Part shown: positions 45,440-57,373 of the stretch, in pieces
Numbering within the stretch: position 1 is the stretch's first letter
Layout of the letters: each line of letters opens with the position of its first letter
Origin: Cenococcum geophilum 1.58
Lineage: Eukaryota; Ascomycota; Dothideomycetes; Gloniales; Gloniaceae
Assembly: GCA_001692895.1 (NCBI GenBank)
Contig: KV748190.1
Span: forward strand, 2,257,645-2,321,644
Length of the DNA: 64,000 nt
Direction of reading: 5' to 3'
Notes under the pieces: generated by a model
What the model was told of the DNA's origin: nothing
Databases searched by the model: none
Seen by the model: only the letters and a program-made list of their open reading frames with translations
Made by a program: the position numbers and the translations under genes

Positions 45440-46850
45440 TAATATAGAGTCTTAATTAATGGAACTGTTCCTTTTCCATTTCCGCTAAATAGGAAATATG
45501 CTTAAGCAAGTCTTCCTTAGTATATAAGCGTTTGGCACTATAGACCTAGCTAACCTTAAGGCTATCCTATTTACTAACTTTAAAGGTCTATATAAAGTCT
45601 TAAAATTATTTCTTACCTACCCGCTGCTAATTTTATTTAGACTAGGGTATAGGAGCGCGGCAACAGATTACATTCCCTATATTTGGGGATGGTATTTTTA
45701 CTTAGAAAGGCACATTATAAAAGCGTTTACGAGAATTACTAAAGCCGTAGTTTTATTATAAGCAGTACAACAACCTAGAAGTATTTTAAAAAGCTATTAA
45801 TAACCTTATTAATATTATCTCTTAAAAAGACAGCGTTATTAACTTATAACCTTTATTTTTCCGTCTAGCCCTAAATATAATAACTAAGTTTCTTTTTAAA
45901 GAGTTAGTAAAAAGCCTAAAAGCTCTAGAATTGACTAGGGAGCGGATATTTGCTAATACCTTTAATATAGCATAGGCGTATATTATAAAGAGGTTTTAGC
46001 TCCTAGATCTCTATTAGCTTATTAAAGGAAAAAAGTTCTAGGACGCTTATAATAAAGTCTATTATTTTACGGACTAGATTATAGATTATAACCTCTTGCA
46101 AGATATATAAGAGGATAAGGGGCAAAAATATATCTTTTTAAACTCCCTTGCCCAGAATACCCCTAACCGTATAGTATTAAGGGGTTAGATAATTAACATT
46201 CTAATTATAAAAAAAGACACTACGGCCTACCTTCTCTTGTAGATATTATAAGTGTACTCCCAATACGGCGTAGTGCTTCGCCTTTTCTACTCCTAATCTT
46301 TTATATAGCTTCCTCCTCGTCTAACATCTAAATGTTCTTACTAAACTAAGAGTAGAAATAGCTGCTGCGTATAATAGTAGTATAGAGTTATGCCGCACAG
46401 ACCTCTGGAATATAGAATATCTTTAGAATATCTTAAAAGAGAGTAAGTTCCCTAATCGTTGATTTATAGAATATCACTAGAGAACGCAGCTCTTTAACTC
46501 TATCCTTTTATTCCTATAAACACCTATATAGCTCTAAGAACTGCTATATTACCTATAGGTGGCGGCCCTAATAGAACTTCTCCCGTTTTAATTTTTAAGG
46601 GAACAACTATAGCATATAGTATTTATATAATATATAGACAACCTAACCTTTACAGGATAGACGCTAAGCTTTATCATCCCAAAAGATAGGATAAAGATAT
46701 ACCTCTAAACTATAACAAAACCAACGCGAAATGGGGTTATTTATTATGTAATAGTGGTCTAAGGATATATCTAGGAAGTAAGCGCTCTTTACTATTAGTT
46801 AAGCTGGAATCACTTCTTAATATTAATTTGTACTTTTTTTATAGTTGATT
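45440..46850 (+). pseudogene. CYP52-like cytochrome P450 gene, RIP-killed
   Basis: Features in order: AFGTIDLANLKAILFTNFKG (about 45528-45590), FGDGIFT (45685-45705), INLQPLFFRL-like region (45840-45875), KYIFLNSLAQ (46120-46150) and the I-helix motif AGRDTTA decayed to KKDTTA (46211-46228). Then come LYPFIPINTYIALRTAILP (46498-46553), GGGPNRTSPVLIFKGTTIAY and the heme region KWGYLLCNSGLRIYLG (46729-46780). The heme-ligating Cys has become Tyr, so heme binding is lost. This pattern is that of CYP52/CYP-clan microsomal n-alkane or fatty-acid hydroxylases. The N-terminal membrane anchor could not be located. Many TAG/TAA stops occur. Confidence 0.82.
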
Positions 46851-47392
46851 TTGCGCTTATAGAAGCCGCCTACGTAGTTGTGTAGATTATTTAGAGATTC
46901 TAGACGATTAAGTTACCTAATAGTGTAGTTATAGAATTAATAGGAGTGGAATAGTAGATAATGACTTTAGTCGTATCTACTACGGAAGGCTGTAAAGTAG
47001 AGTTACGATAGTGTATAATAAATGCTATGCTATAACTATTTAAGGCTAGCAAGAGGGGGATTAATTTACAGTGTTATATAATTAAATTTTACACACGTAT
47101 AAGATAAGAATAGAGATAACTAGTAGTATATAAGTTAAAAGCTTTTATAAATGTGCACGTTCCTACTATATTATTAAACGGACAATTAGGAATAAGAACT
47201 CTGTAGTATTGTAAGAGGCTCTAGAGCCTTACTATATACACTAGATAAGTTAAGAAACAATTAAGATAAAGTACGTAAATACGATCTGGGTCGATAGATA
47301 GTAGTATAATAGTAGTAAGGAAGTCCGTTTAGGTCGATATATATAGTAGCGTTATAGTAACAATTTGTCTATATTAGAATTTACGTTAAAAG
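46851..47392. other. Decayed DNA containing right 73-bp direct repeat
   Basis: The direct repeat lies at 47172-47244. Nothing else is recognised. Confidence 0.45.
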
Positions 47393-47640
47393 CTTAGACT
47401 AAGAAATTGATTGCAGATATAGAAATATCCGTACCGTCCGCTAAGCTGATTTAGGACGGTAATCGTTTTCTTAGTCTAAGAGACTTTGGCGAGATTTGTA
47501 GGAAAACCTAAATACTATTTATATAAGAAGACCTTATTAACTTTGACGAAATTGATCTACCCTTCTATAATACCTGTCGACATAAAAATTATACCAAATT
47601 ATAGAGAAAAGCCTCCTTTATAAGTTATAAGATCTTCAGC
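47393..47640 (-). repeat. Dispersed 270-bp repeat, copy 2, with T-shaped palindrome
   Basis: Reverse-complement copy of 21945-22215. The palindrome is at 47393-47480 and keeps the outer stem CTTAGACTAAGAAA and both inner hairpins; differences from copy 1 are mainly transitions. Confidence 0.75.
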
Positions 47641-47769
47641 TTCTATACGCGCGCGACATTAAAAGGAATTCGTCGCTAAAGAGGCCCTAATTCTACCTTT
47701 ATACCGCTAAGCCGCGTAGTAAACACTAACGCTAAACGCTTATGCCTACGCCTACGCCTATACTGCCAG

Positions 47770-47895
47770 CCCTTTATATAGAGCTATAGAGCTTTATAAG
47801 AGCTCTATAAAATAAAGCTTAAAGGGAGGCTTATATAGAGCTCTGTATAGAGCTTTACTAAAGCTTTATAAAAGCTCTATAAAAGCTTTAAACAC
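47770..47895. repeat. Cluster of AGCTCTATA/TATAGAGCT palindromic units
   Basis: At least seven AGCTCTATA-type or AAGCTTTA-type units in both orientations form overlapping hairpins over about 120 bp. No gene is present. Confidence 0.6.
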
Positions 47896-47914
47896 CCCTT
47901 TTCCTTTTTTTAGC

Positions 47915-48105
47915 TTAGTATCTTTGTAATATAGCATTTGTTTAAGCTTCACCTTAGAGGCATTTATTCGAGCTATAATACTACCTCTAACAACCTTCTC
48001 CTTTTTCTTCTTCTTCTCCTTAGCTTAGTATATTAGTGTAAGGGATAGCAATCTATAAGCTTTACCTTAGAGGCGTTTATGCGAGCCATTATAGGCGCTA
48101 GATTA
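47915..48105 (-). repeat. Repeat family X, two tandem partial copies
   Basis: On the - strand each unit contains ATACTAAGCTAA and an upstream GCCTCTAAGGT(G)AAGCTT block. The units are about 100 bp apart, opposite in orientation to copies at 7785 and 54287. Confidence 0.6.
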
Positions 48106-48284
48106 TATTTCAAAACTTAGATTAAAATAGTTAGAGTTTTGTACTAATTATAAATAACTATTATATATATATATTATTTTTATTTTTAGTTTATTAAAAA
48201 GCTTTAAAGCTAAGTGTTTATAAGCTTTTTTTTATTTAAAAAAGAACCAATTTTATTCTCTACTTTTTATATTTTTAAGATGTT

Positions 48285-48760
48285 ATATTCTAGTGCTATT
48301 ACAAAAGTTATATTAACTAAATCGCCTCTTAATATAAATACGCTAAATATAGATACCAGCCCTATTTGAAATCAACTTCTTAAAATAAGAAAATATATAT
48401 AAAAGATAGAAAAAGATAATATCTAGCGCGCGGAAGACTACCTTAGTATAGAACGCCGTATCTTTAATCTAGAACTAGAAAAGGAAATAAGACTTTTTAT
48501 TAGTGAGTAGGATAATCTAGGGTAGTAGGTTGGGTCTATAAGAGCGAAGTTTAAAAGGGATTATATTGAAGTTCTAGATTTAGTAGAGAAGCTTAAAAAG
48601 AAGGTTACTAAGCTTTAAAGCGAGAGAGAAAAGCGTTATAAATATCTTACCTATTATATTGAGTTTATTCTTAAAGGGAAGATAATATAAGTGCGTCGGT
48701 TGATAAATTATATTCGTCTAAGCACTTAAGAAGAATAGGATAAAAGGTAGTTAATATAAA
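48285..48760 (+). pseudogene. Coiled-coil protein remnant, unidentified
   Basis: The + frame from about 48280 reads KVILTKSPLNINTLNIDTSP, then ERRIFNLELEKEIRLFISE, IRAKFKRDYIEVLDLVEKL and KKKVTKL, strongly charged and coiled-coil-like, with stops at likely Gln or Trp positions. It resembles small coiled-coil genes of fungal accessory DNA, but I recognise no family. Confidence 0.5.
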
Positions 48761-48965
48761 ACCCCTATACTAGTTGTATATAAGCTTTAGATAAAGCCTT
48801 ATAGTATATAGGGGGAAGACCTCCTTAGGCCCCCTAACCCCCCGGGTATATTGCGTGCTCTATTTACGCAGAGCTCCGTATACGGTTTACCCTAAAGCTT
48901 TGTCCATAAAGCTCCTCGCTAAGCTACTTATAAAATTCTCTACCTCTACACAGGTGCAGAGTATG
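48761..48965. other. Short gene-free spacer
   Basis: Nothing is recognised. It leads to the target duplication of the retroposon. Confidence 0.4.
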
Positions 48966-48979
48966 TAATTATTACTCCT

Positions 48980-49997
48980 GGCCGTCGAAAACGGACTCTG
49001 CACCTGTACGTGGTGACGGCTACGAACCTGGTCTTCGAAGTTCAGATCTAGAGCCAACGCAGAGACGTCGCACAGCGTGCGGACAGGACCTGGTGGTGGT
49101 TGTAGGCGTTAAGGGCGGTGGTGAAAAGTTTTCGGATGGTGAGATCTTAAAAACCACTACTGTTGGCCCTCTATAATACGACGACTACTACTGTTCTCCT
49201 ATCTAGGGCACCTGTACGATCCAACATGGATGTACAGTATTCGATAGCATCCCCCGACCCCCAACAGAAAGTATCGACGACCTCTTATATCAACGAATAA
49301 GTAAACGCAAATGAGCAAACGAACGAGCAAATATACGGCCCCTTCTAACCCCTAGGGCGATCGCCCGCGGAGTATGTGGTCACTCGCCGTACTGCCGTAA
49401 TACTACTGAAGCGACAGCTGGATATAACCCCGTATGGTTTTCCTTATCTCCTCTTAACGGAGTAGTGCCCCTAGAGAGGGCCTAGTGACTAGGGCCTAGG
49501 TATAAAAGATACCCAGGTACACACATCCCGCTTTTGGCTTTTAGTGTTAGGATAGTAGAACGGATAAATCCCCCTTACGCCTTTGATAGGCCCTAGGGGG
49601 GGGAAGGCATGGCGTATATGGCAATGGTTAAACAAGAGATAGCATATAGGGGATGGCTAAGATATGGGAAATAACAATAATATAGCAATTAATTGGCAAG
49701 GCCTAGCTGGGACGTAGTAAACCCTAGCTTGGATAAGCTAGAGAAGGAAGCAGTGGTTCCCAAGGAGTTCGAACATCTAAGGAGGACAGGATGTAGCCGT
49801 AGGCCCATAGGGCCGCCGCTATAGACGGATATGGCAAATTGGGGTTTTTTATCCTACTGAGGTGGCTTATAGGGTTTTTCCTCCCCCTAGCAGCAAGGGT
49901 TTTTTCCCGTCAATATTACTTTTCCCTTGTATACGGAGTAGTCTGCGTGGGGCTAGATAGCATCCGTATCAGACGTTAATCAAAGAAGAAGAATTAT
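48980..49997 (+). mobile_element. 1,018-bp non-autonomous retroposon, copy B
   Basis: It has the same start (GGCCGTCGAAAACGG), end and length as copy A. The 14-bp target duplication TAATTATTACTCCT lies at 48966-48979 and 49998-50011. It has fewer RIP changes than copy A, so it is probably younger or less often paired. No coding frame was found. Confidence 0.88.
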
Positions 49998-50011
49998 TAA
50001 TTATTACTCCT

Positions 50012-52135
50012 CTACTACCCTAGCTTGTAAAGTTCTATAAAGTAGATATATTGTATACGGGTAGAGTCCTTTAAAAAATTATAATTTGGATTCTAGCTAG
50101 TTAAATATAGGAAGATTCTCTATTCTATATATAAGAATTACAAGAATTTAAAATCTAAAGAGTTGGTTTAGCGCGAGATAAAGAGCTAAATTTTTCTATT
50201 AGTTCCCTCCTTCTAAATCTAACTTTATATAGTAAAAACTAGTTTATAAATTATATAGAAGGGCTGCTATTAAAGAAATACTTTAACTTTATATTTCTAA
50301 TCCTCAGTATATCTAGTAAAACTTCCACTTACTCTCTCTCTTAAGCTATAATATTTGGACGGGCTAAGAACTACTACTTATAGAACCTTAAACTTATATA
50401 AGAACTCAAGACGGATAGTTTTATAAATAGTAGTTTTATTATAACAAATATAGTTATAAAGAATCCTTATATAGCGTAGGCTATTTAAGTATAGGACTTC
50501 GTACCGGGTATCGCAATAGTAATAATAACGTAGATGTTTCTCGAAGTACTAAGCTATCCAGTAATCTTTATCCTGTGGATTTGCTAGGCGACAAATTAAT
50601 ATAACTAAAGACGTTGGGAAATGGACTATTTAATAGTAATTACTTTTTATAGCTACTACAAAAACTTATATTCTATATCTTTTAATAAAAGAGGTAGGAT
50701 TAGTTATAGACGACCGTATATAACTGAATTAGAGCCTTTTAAATATAATTTTAGGATTTAAAATACTTTAAAAAATCCTAAACAGTAGCCTCTTTTTAGT
50801 AAATAAACTAAAATAAAGCTATTCCAATTGCGTTTCTAATTAGGTCTTTATAAATAGGATATAGTATAAAAAAACGTATGGGAAATAAGTAATTAAAAGG
50901 CTAATTAGAATATAGGTAGGCTGAAAGAGCTAAAACCTATTAAACCTAAGGATTAAAGATATTAGACAAGGTTACGGGAAGATATATTAAGTAGACTAAG
51001 TGCGAGCACCCTTTCCTAAATAGTTACTCTTTAGTAACTACTCCTTTTTAAGAATTCCTTATCCCTTTATTTAAAGCGAAAGAGCATTTAGATGCTTACT
51101 ATCACGACATATAAATTAAGCCTTTAAAGCCTCCATATAACTACCTATAAAGCTTTACCCCTAATATAACCACCTCTTTCCTTACCTCTTTTTCTTTACG
51201 TTATATCCTATGCGTAGAATATATTTCTAGCCTACAGTAACTCTGTATTCTTATACTTAATATTAGCTAAATCCTAATAAGACAACTAGGGCCGAGAGTA
51301 CTTTTCTAAATCTACTAATACCTATTAAAAACAGCTTCTGGTTCCTCGATCTTATCTATTAAATATAAATTTTAATTAAATATATAAGAAAGTAGCGTAT
51401 GTGGCTATAGTATACACTAGTATAGGACTAGGAATACTTTTTTTTCTAGTTATTTTTAGTAAAGAAAGAATGACTAAAGGAGTTCTTACTTTATATGTTA
51501 GTAAAACAAAGTCTAATAAGTAAATTTACTAATTCTAGCCTTTAGTTTTTACCTTTAGAGTATAAGTCTAAAAGTTTAAAGAATATAACAATTGGAATAA
51601 GATACTTTTGTATAAGTTATATAAATGCTATATATTATAATCTACTTCCTATTTAAATTTCTTTACTATTAAATAGCTTATTAACCTCTTATCCTATAAA
51701 CCAGCTTATTTCTTTAGATAACGCTTTAGCTATACTTCTTTATAAAACAGCTGCAGGTTGCTTAATTATTAGTACTATACTCGCATTTTTCTTATAGTGT
51801 ATTTTAGCACTCTTACTTTCTATTTTATAATGTAGTATTAATCTATAGAATCTATTTCTTGTTCCTATATATATTGCATATAGAAGTGTTTTTTATATAA
51901 TTTCTATATTTCCTTACTGTTTTATTTTAAAACTAATATACTCTACTACTTACTTATTACAACCTAATATTAAAGTAGAAAAGGGAGATATAGAGGTATT
52001 TTATATAGGGGTATCTTGTCTTAGTTTTTGTATAGTACTATTCGCAAGCATTACTCTATTATTAAGTAGGTAGTATAGGTAGATATCTATAGATCGCCTT
52101 AAATAGCTCTCCTTTCCTTTCTTTAGCTTTAGATA
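50012..52135. other. 2.1 kb of decayed DNA, coding-like traces only
   Basis: A + frame near 50560-51000 gives stretches such as GNGLFNSNYFL, IPIAFLIRSL and IGYSIKKRMGNK between stops, which looks like a RIPped gene, but no family is recognised. Confidence 0.35.
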
Positions 52136-53500
52136 CCGTGCTTATACCTTAATTAACTAAGTCGCTAATATACTAGACAAGATCTTAGCTAATAGAAGTT
52201 TAGTATATTTAAGAGCTAGCGTCGCTAACAGCGTCGCTGCTAAGACGCTAATAATGTAAGTAGTTAGCGAGTGATTACATTTATTAACAGCGCGCTAGCG
52301 AGTAAAAGTTCTATAAGGCTTAGCTCGCTAGCGCGCTAATAAGGTAGTAATACGATTTTGGTGTTAAGGCAGATTGCTAAAGTTTACTCGATTTTAGCTT
52401 ATATTTAGGGCACTAATCTACTACTAGGCGATAAGAAATATAGAGATACACATTGTAGGTTAGCGTGTTTTCCCTTAATATCTCTATTGTCGCGTTCTTT
52501 ATTAGTCAGCCATGCATCCTACTAAGAGTTAACTTTTCCTCCACCTTAATACTACCCCCTAAATTAACCTTATTATATAATAAACCCTCTTTTAAATACG
52601 TAGACTAGGCCTTAGAGCTTTTATATAAACTATACTGTCTAAATAAGGTTTTGCAATACGGTGGATACGGTTGCTTATAACCAATTGGGTTGATCACGTG
52701 AGCTAAGCGAGCTCAGGAGGTCTATCAAATTCCACCTGTAGAAGTAGAAGGGAAAAAGAGACGAATACAATTGAACCAAAAACCCCCCCACCGTGATTCC
52801 AACATATACCTTAACCAACCCCTACCGCACTAAGTTTAAGCGTTGCCGAGCTTGCTGGTTTAATTGCCCCCTTACCTCTATTAGTTAACGACAACTTTTG
52901 CCCCCCTGCCCCTTTTAGTACTCCTACCCTATCTGGCAGTTAGATACTATAAATAATACCTTTAGTTAATCTAAATTCTAGCTAAATCTTTTATATTTAA
53001 TAGGACGACCTTTTTATAACTTAGCCGCTTTAGAGGATAATCTTAAGGATATTTAAATATAATATAAGCAATATAAAGACGTCTAATTAACTAGGTAACG
53101 TTAATTTATATATAGGGGGAGGTTCTGCCTAAAATCTAATATTATACTAATCTTCTATTACGTATTTCCTAATCAGGACAGCGCGCTGTTAGCGCGCTAG
53201 CGATAAGCTCTAAAAATAGCAGCGAGTTAGCTTTAAGGCCTTTTTTAACAGCTAGCTAGTGTGTCTTAGCAGCTTGCTCGCTAATAGCTCGCTATTGGAT
53301 ACACTGCAGAAGTTCTATTTAATTAGGCCATATAATAATTTCCTTTCCTTAAAAACCCCTTGTCTACTTATACTGTATTACTCTCTCTTAGCTAGCAGCT
53401 ACTTTGGCTTAAAAATATATTGCCTAGAATTTAATGTTATAAGCAGAATCCTAGGCTCGCTATTATCGTTATATAGTGTTAAGCACTAGCTAAGCGAGTT
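52136..53500. repeat. GCTAGC/GCGCGC palindrome-rich segment
   Basis: Many copies of GCTAGCG, TAGCGCGCTA and AGCGAG-type words occur at 52150-52360 and again at 53175-53310 and 53455-53505, in both orientations (for example AGCGCGCTAGCGA on both sides). They flank a less mutated centre with a possible solo LTR. Confidence 0.5.
52652..52804 (-). repeat. Candidate solo LTR (Copia-like), unRIPped
   Basis: On the - strand it runs from TGTTGGAATC to GTATTGCA, 153 bp, close in size and start to the 159-bp LTR at 58216. It contains CACGTG. Flanking 5-mers (GGTTT and TATAC) do not match, so the boundaries or intactness are uncertain. Confidence 0.45.
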
Positions 53501-53519
53501 AAACTCCTTCTCTTTTCTA

Positions 53520-54286
53520 GTGTTATAGTTCCTTAAAGTTAAACTTATTAATACTCATTTATTCTTCCAATAGAATAACCTATAAAACAGTCAAGAAGTA
53601 TATAATTTAAATTAATTTTGCTTTATTAGAATATAAAAAAGTAAAAATTATAATAAGTAATTAAATATACTTTAAAGTATTAGAACTTTCTTTATATATA
53701 TTTTAATAAATATACTAGCTATTAAAATTATAAATAGTAGACTTAGGTTTTATAAATAGTTATAATTAAATATAGTTATATATAGATTTTTTATAATAAT
53801 AGACTTACTTTTATTATTATAAATAATAGTTAAGTAATTTCCTTAATTTTGCTAGCATTATAAATTCTACTAATTCTACTAACTTAAAGATAGGTAATAA
53901 GAGTGGAGTTAGGTATTTTAGTAGTATATCTAGAACTATTCTCAATTTATTATAAATATAAAACTCTAATATAAAGGCTTAAGGAGTTAAAGTAAAGTAA
54001 AAATAAAAGATATTACGAAAAAGAACAAAGACCCTTTTTAAAAAAGTAGACGAGTTACAATCTATAGCTAGGGTAAATATATTCTATATTCTAAACGTGC
54101 AAAATAAATAGTACTTTTACACGTCTATAGAGCAGCTATTATGGCCACCAACTATAGAATAGCTTATACGTTAACGACCTTTATCTAAAGATATCTTCTA
54201 ACTAAGTATAGAGTTAAATATATCTAGTGCCTACAAAGCTTACGCCAAAAGACTTTAAAAAGGAGAAGAAGAACTAAATATAACAA
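53520..54286. other. AT-rich DNA, no gene seen
   Basis: This is one of the most AT-rich stretches of the window. No frame or repeat is recognised. Confidence 0.45.
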
Positions 54287-54545
54287 TGGCCATTTTCTGT
54301 TAGCCCTTATGGCTTAGATAGTTAATTTAGTATTATAGCTTAAATAAATGCCTTTAAACTAAATCTTAAACGAATGCTGTATTACGAAGATACTAAGCTA
54401 AGGAGAAGAAAAGGGGTCGCTAGGACCGATGTAAATAAATATATAGAGGTAACTGCTAAGCGCCTAGTAGTAGGCGAGCTAATTATAGGGTGTTGCAGAA
54501 TATAGTAGTATTTGGCAGAATTTGGCAGGTAACGCGCCCTAGCAC
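54287..54545 (+). repeat. Repeat family X, copy 2
   Basis: It contains AGATACTAAGCTAAGGAGAA near 54400, then CGCCTAGTAGTAGGCGAGCT, a short TTGGCAGAA tract and the end GCGCCCTAGCACC. Same order as 58400-58636, which lies in a Copia 3' region, so this may be a Copia remnant. Confidence 0.6.
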
Positions 54546-56300
54546 CATCACATTTAGTTTACGCGTAGTAACTTCTCTTAAAGTAAGTATAGCCCCTATT
54601 AAAGCTAGTGAAACACCTTATATATATTATATATATTTCTCTTAAAGTAGACAGTATTTTATAGCCACTTTAGGTGTTAAATATAGTTATATAAGAACTC
54701 TTTTTATTACCTAGGCTAATAAAAGTAGGTCTCTATATACTAGGACGTCTTTACGCAAGATATAGTGGTGTATTACGCAGTTTATATCTATAAATCACCC
54801 TCAGTGCCTCCGCTGCTAAAAGGAGCTGCAATTTCTTTAGTAGTTAGGAACCGTCTACAAGAACTATATAGTCGTCTCGTTGTATACTTATATCGGGATT
54901 TATACTAATATAGCTTTCGTCCTTTCTAAAACATGCTATCGAATTATATATAAGTTTTGCGTCTTACCAGAATCCAATTATACTGCTTTACGTTAACGTA
55001 TAAGGGCTTAGCCTTAACAGCTTTAAGCTTAGGCAACCGTTTGCGTTGCTTAATCGAAAGTGCCTGCTAAGGATAATGAATTGCAGTACTGCTTTCCTGT
55101 GGGTTCCTCCGCCTTTATAGTATATTAGGTAAGAAATAACTTCCTTTATTAATAAGTTCTGGCGATAGATCTGGCTTAATTTATATTGTGGTTACTAAGA
55201 CATTTAAATATCCTACTAATTAACCTTAATCTTCGCTAAGATAATACCAACCCGCGGCAGAAGCCTATGTAGCTTTTTATATATCCAGTCAATATATCCC
55301 TGGAGGAAATCTATATATATTAGTAGTTATATCCCCTTTAGGATTTGGGTATCGTGGGTCCTACTAAGTAGCGTATACTAGAGGGTTCTAATAGGCTGGG
55401 GGCTAAGGAACCTCTTGTGGTATATAACTCTTACTTAAGATTTTGTTATCTTACTCTACTAAAAGCTAATTCCTATATGCTGTTTACTATTACTAATATT
55501 AGAGGTCTAGCTAATGTTTTAATAAGTTTTATAGTAGACCCGAAAGATTTAAAATAGGTTGTTCTTCGTATATATAAGAGTGTATAATAGCTGCACTATT
55601 TATGGTTAGTAGTGCTTATTATTAGGGTAAAGTAAGAGCGTCTAGTTCTTATTTATTAATATAAAGATTAGATAAAATGGCTAGACCAAGCGTAGATAAG
55701 GGTATAGGTTACAAATTTTATTAGGCCTAGTGGTAGCGGGGCGCTTCTAATATATACCTATGCTGACCCCTTTTTCTACGGCATAGTTAATAGTATGGAG
55801 CGGCGTGAAAAAAACGGACAGATGGCCTATAAATTTGTGATAAATCTCTACTACTAATATGTAAATGTTTTACTTCCTATGCTACACTTAGTAATTAACT
55901 AGCTACCTAATCTAGAGCTTTAGTATCTAGCATTAGTGTTTTAACGGAGAGATAGTCAGCCTACCGCTCCCGATTTTACGGATCTTCGCCTTTAAATATC
56001 TATATAAAAGAGCTCCTTAAGCCTATTACCATCTCTATAAAAAAAAATTTTTAATTCCTCCTTATTATTCTTTCTAATGCTTTTTATTGGCCTTACGGAT
56101 AAGGCTTAAGTTAATATGGTCATTACTAGTATCTTACTAGATACCTTTTACCAAGACTACTTATTAATTACGCCGTTATTAGAACCCCTACCTTGCTAAG
56201 AGATGCCTATAATTAAGTCTTTTAAAATTAGTCTTCTAAAATAAGTAAAGGGTCCTCTTTGGCTCCTCCCTAGCTTCCCCTAATTGTGTTTTATAAGGTG
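54546..56300. other. Decayed region with unidentified coding-like segments on both strands
   Basis: The - strand near 54960-55260 reads WYYLSED, INKGSYFLPNIL, KRLPKLKAVKAKPLYVNVKQ and YNWILVRRK between stops. The + strand near 55730-55990 reads TNFIRPSGSGALLIYTYADP, FFYGIVNSMERREKNGQMAY and KFVINLYY. Both look like RIPped genes. I cannot assign a family. Confidence 0.4.
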
Positions 56301-56362
56301 AACCCAAAAATAGGACCACTAAATTATATATTAGAAAACCATATTTCCATCTTAATTTTATT

Positions 56363-57270
56363 ATGGCGGACATTAGTAATAGTAAACCTTTTATTAAACC
56401 TAACTACTCCCTACAAAGCTATTACAATTCTCTTAAATCTTGAATAGGCTATAAACTTATACTCGGCGAAATATATCACTATAGCTATTATCTAGCAGAA
56501 GCTAAATAGCCGTTTCTAATTACTAGGGCCCTTAGGGCAATAGAAGACTATCTATTTAACTCCTTAAATCTTAGTGCTAGAGCTATAGTACTTAATATAG
56601 GATGTAAAGTAGAACACATTGCAATATATATAGTAAAGAAAGGGTTACGCGTTTTTGGAATTAACGTCGTTAACTATTACCTTACTAAGGCGAACAGAAA
56701 TATTAAGGTAGAAAACTTTAAACAGTAAGTATCTGCCTAAAAGATGGACTATTATTATCTAAACGGCCTTTAAAACAATTTAATTGACGGAGTTTATATT
56801 ATAGAGACTCTTATGTATGTAATAGATCTAAGATAAGTCCTATATAAGTTTTACCAAGTTCTTAAACTAGAGGGGTCCGTTATATTACATAAATACGATT
56901 TTAAAATTAGTAAAGCGCCTAAATACCTTAAAGATGCTATGAATAAAATTAATACTTTCGCATCTATGTTAGCAAATAGGAAATTTAAAGGAGTCCTACC
57001 GCAAATGCTAAAGGATATAGGTTTTTAAAATGTTAAGGTATAAGACCTATCTAACAATATTAAGCCGATATTCCGTTTATTCTTTACTATTACTTACCTA
57101 CCTTTTCTAATTATTTAGCTTTTTGGCCTTAAGAAATAGTTTATTAATACTATTTTAGGTGTAGAAGGCTATAGGGAAAGAAACTATTAGAGGTATATTA
57201 TTATAACCTGCATAAAGCTAGGAGTTTCTAAAGTTAATATACCATTAATTAATCCGGGCCTTTTAAAGCC
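56363..57270 (+). pseudogene. SAM-dependent methyltransferase gene, RIP-killed
   Basis: The ATG at 56363 starts MADISNSKPFIKPNYSLQSY. Motif I reads AIVLNIGCKVEHIAIYIVKK (56583-56642), where family members have a G-x-G-x-G-like loop; the last Gly has changed. Then come GLRVFGINVVNYYLTKA, IDGVYIIETLMYVIDLR and FYQVLKLEGSVILHKYDF. The C-terminal half (DAMNKINTFASM, GVLPQML, FFTITYLPFLIIQLFGL, GVEGYRERNY) resembles the sterol 24-C-methyltransferase-like group. The substrate is unknown; sterol or a small secondary metabolite is possible. A hydrophobic segment near LPFLIIQLFGL may associate with membrane. Stops at Trp, Gln and Arg positions show RIP. Confidence 0.78.
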
Positions 57271-57373
57271 TTAAGTAGTACATAAAAACCTAGGCATTAA
57301 ACGTTTATCTAAGCTTATAATGATTGTCTTTTAAAGTACACTTTAGATTAGTGAAGTGTGATTTACTCCTAGT

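Noticed and set aside
47770-48110. Possible CRISPR-like array from regularly repeated words
   Set aside because: Units are palindromic, irregularly spaced and lack unique spacers. The window is fungal, where CRISPR arrays are not expected.
52652-52804. Solo LTR with target duplication
   Set aside because: The LTR-like ends are present but the flanking 5-mers do not match, so only a low-confidence candidate is kept.
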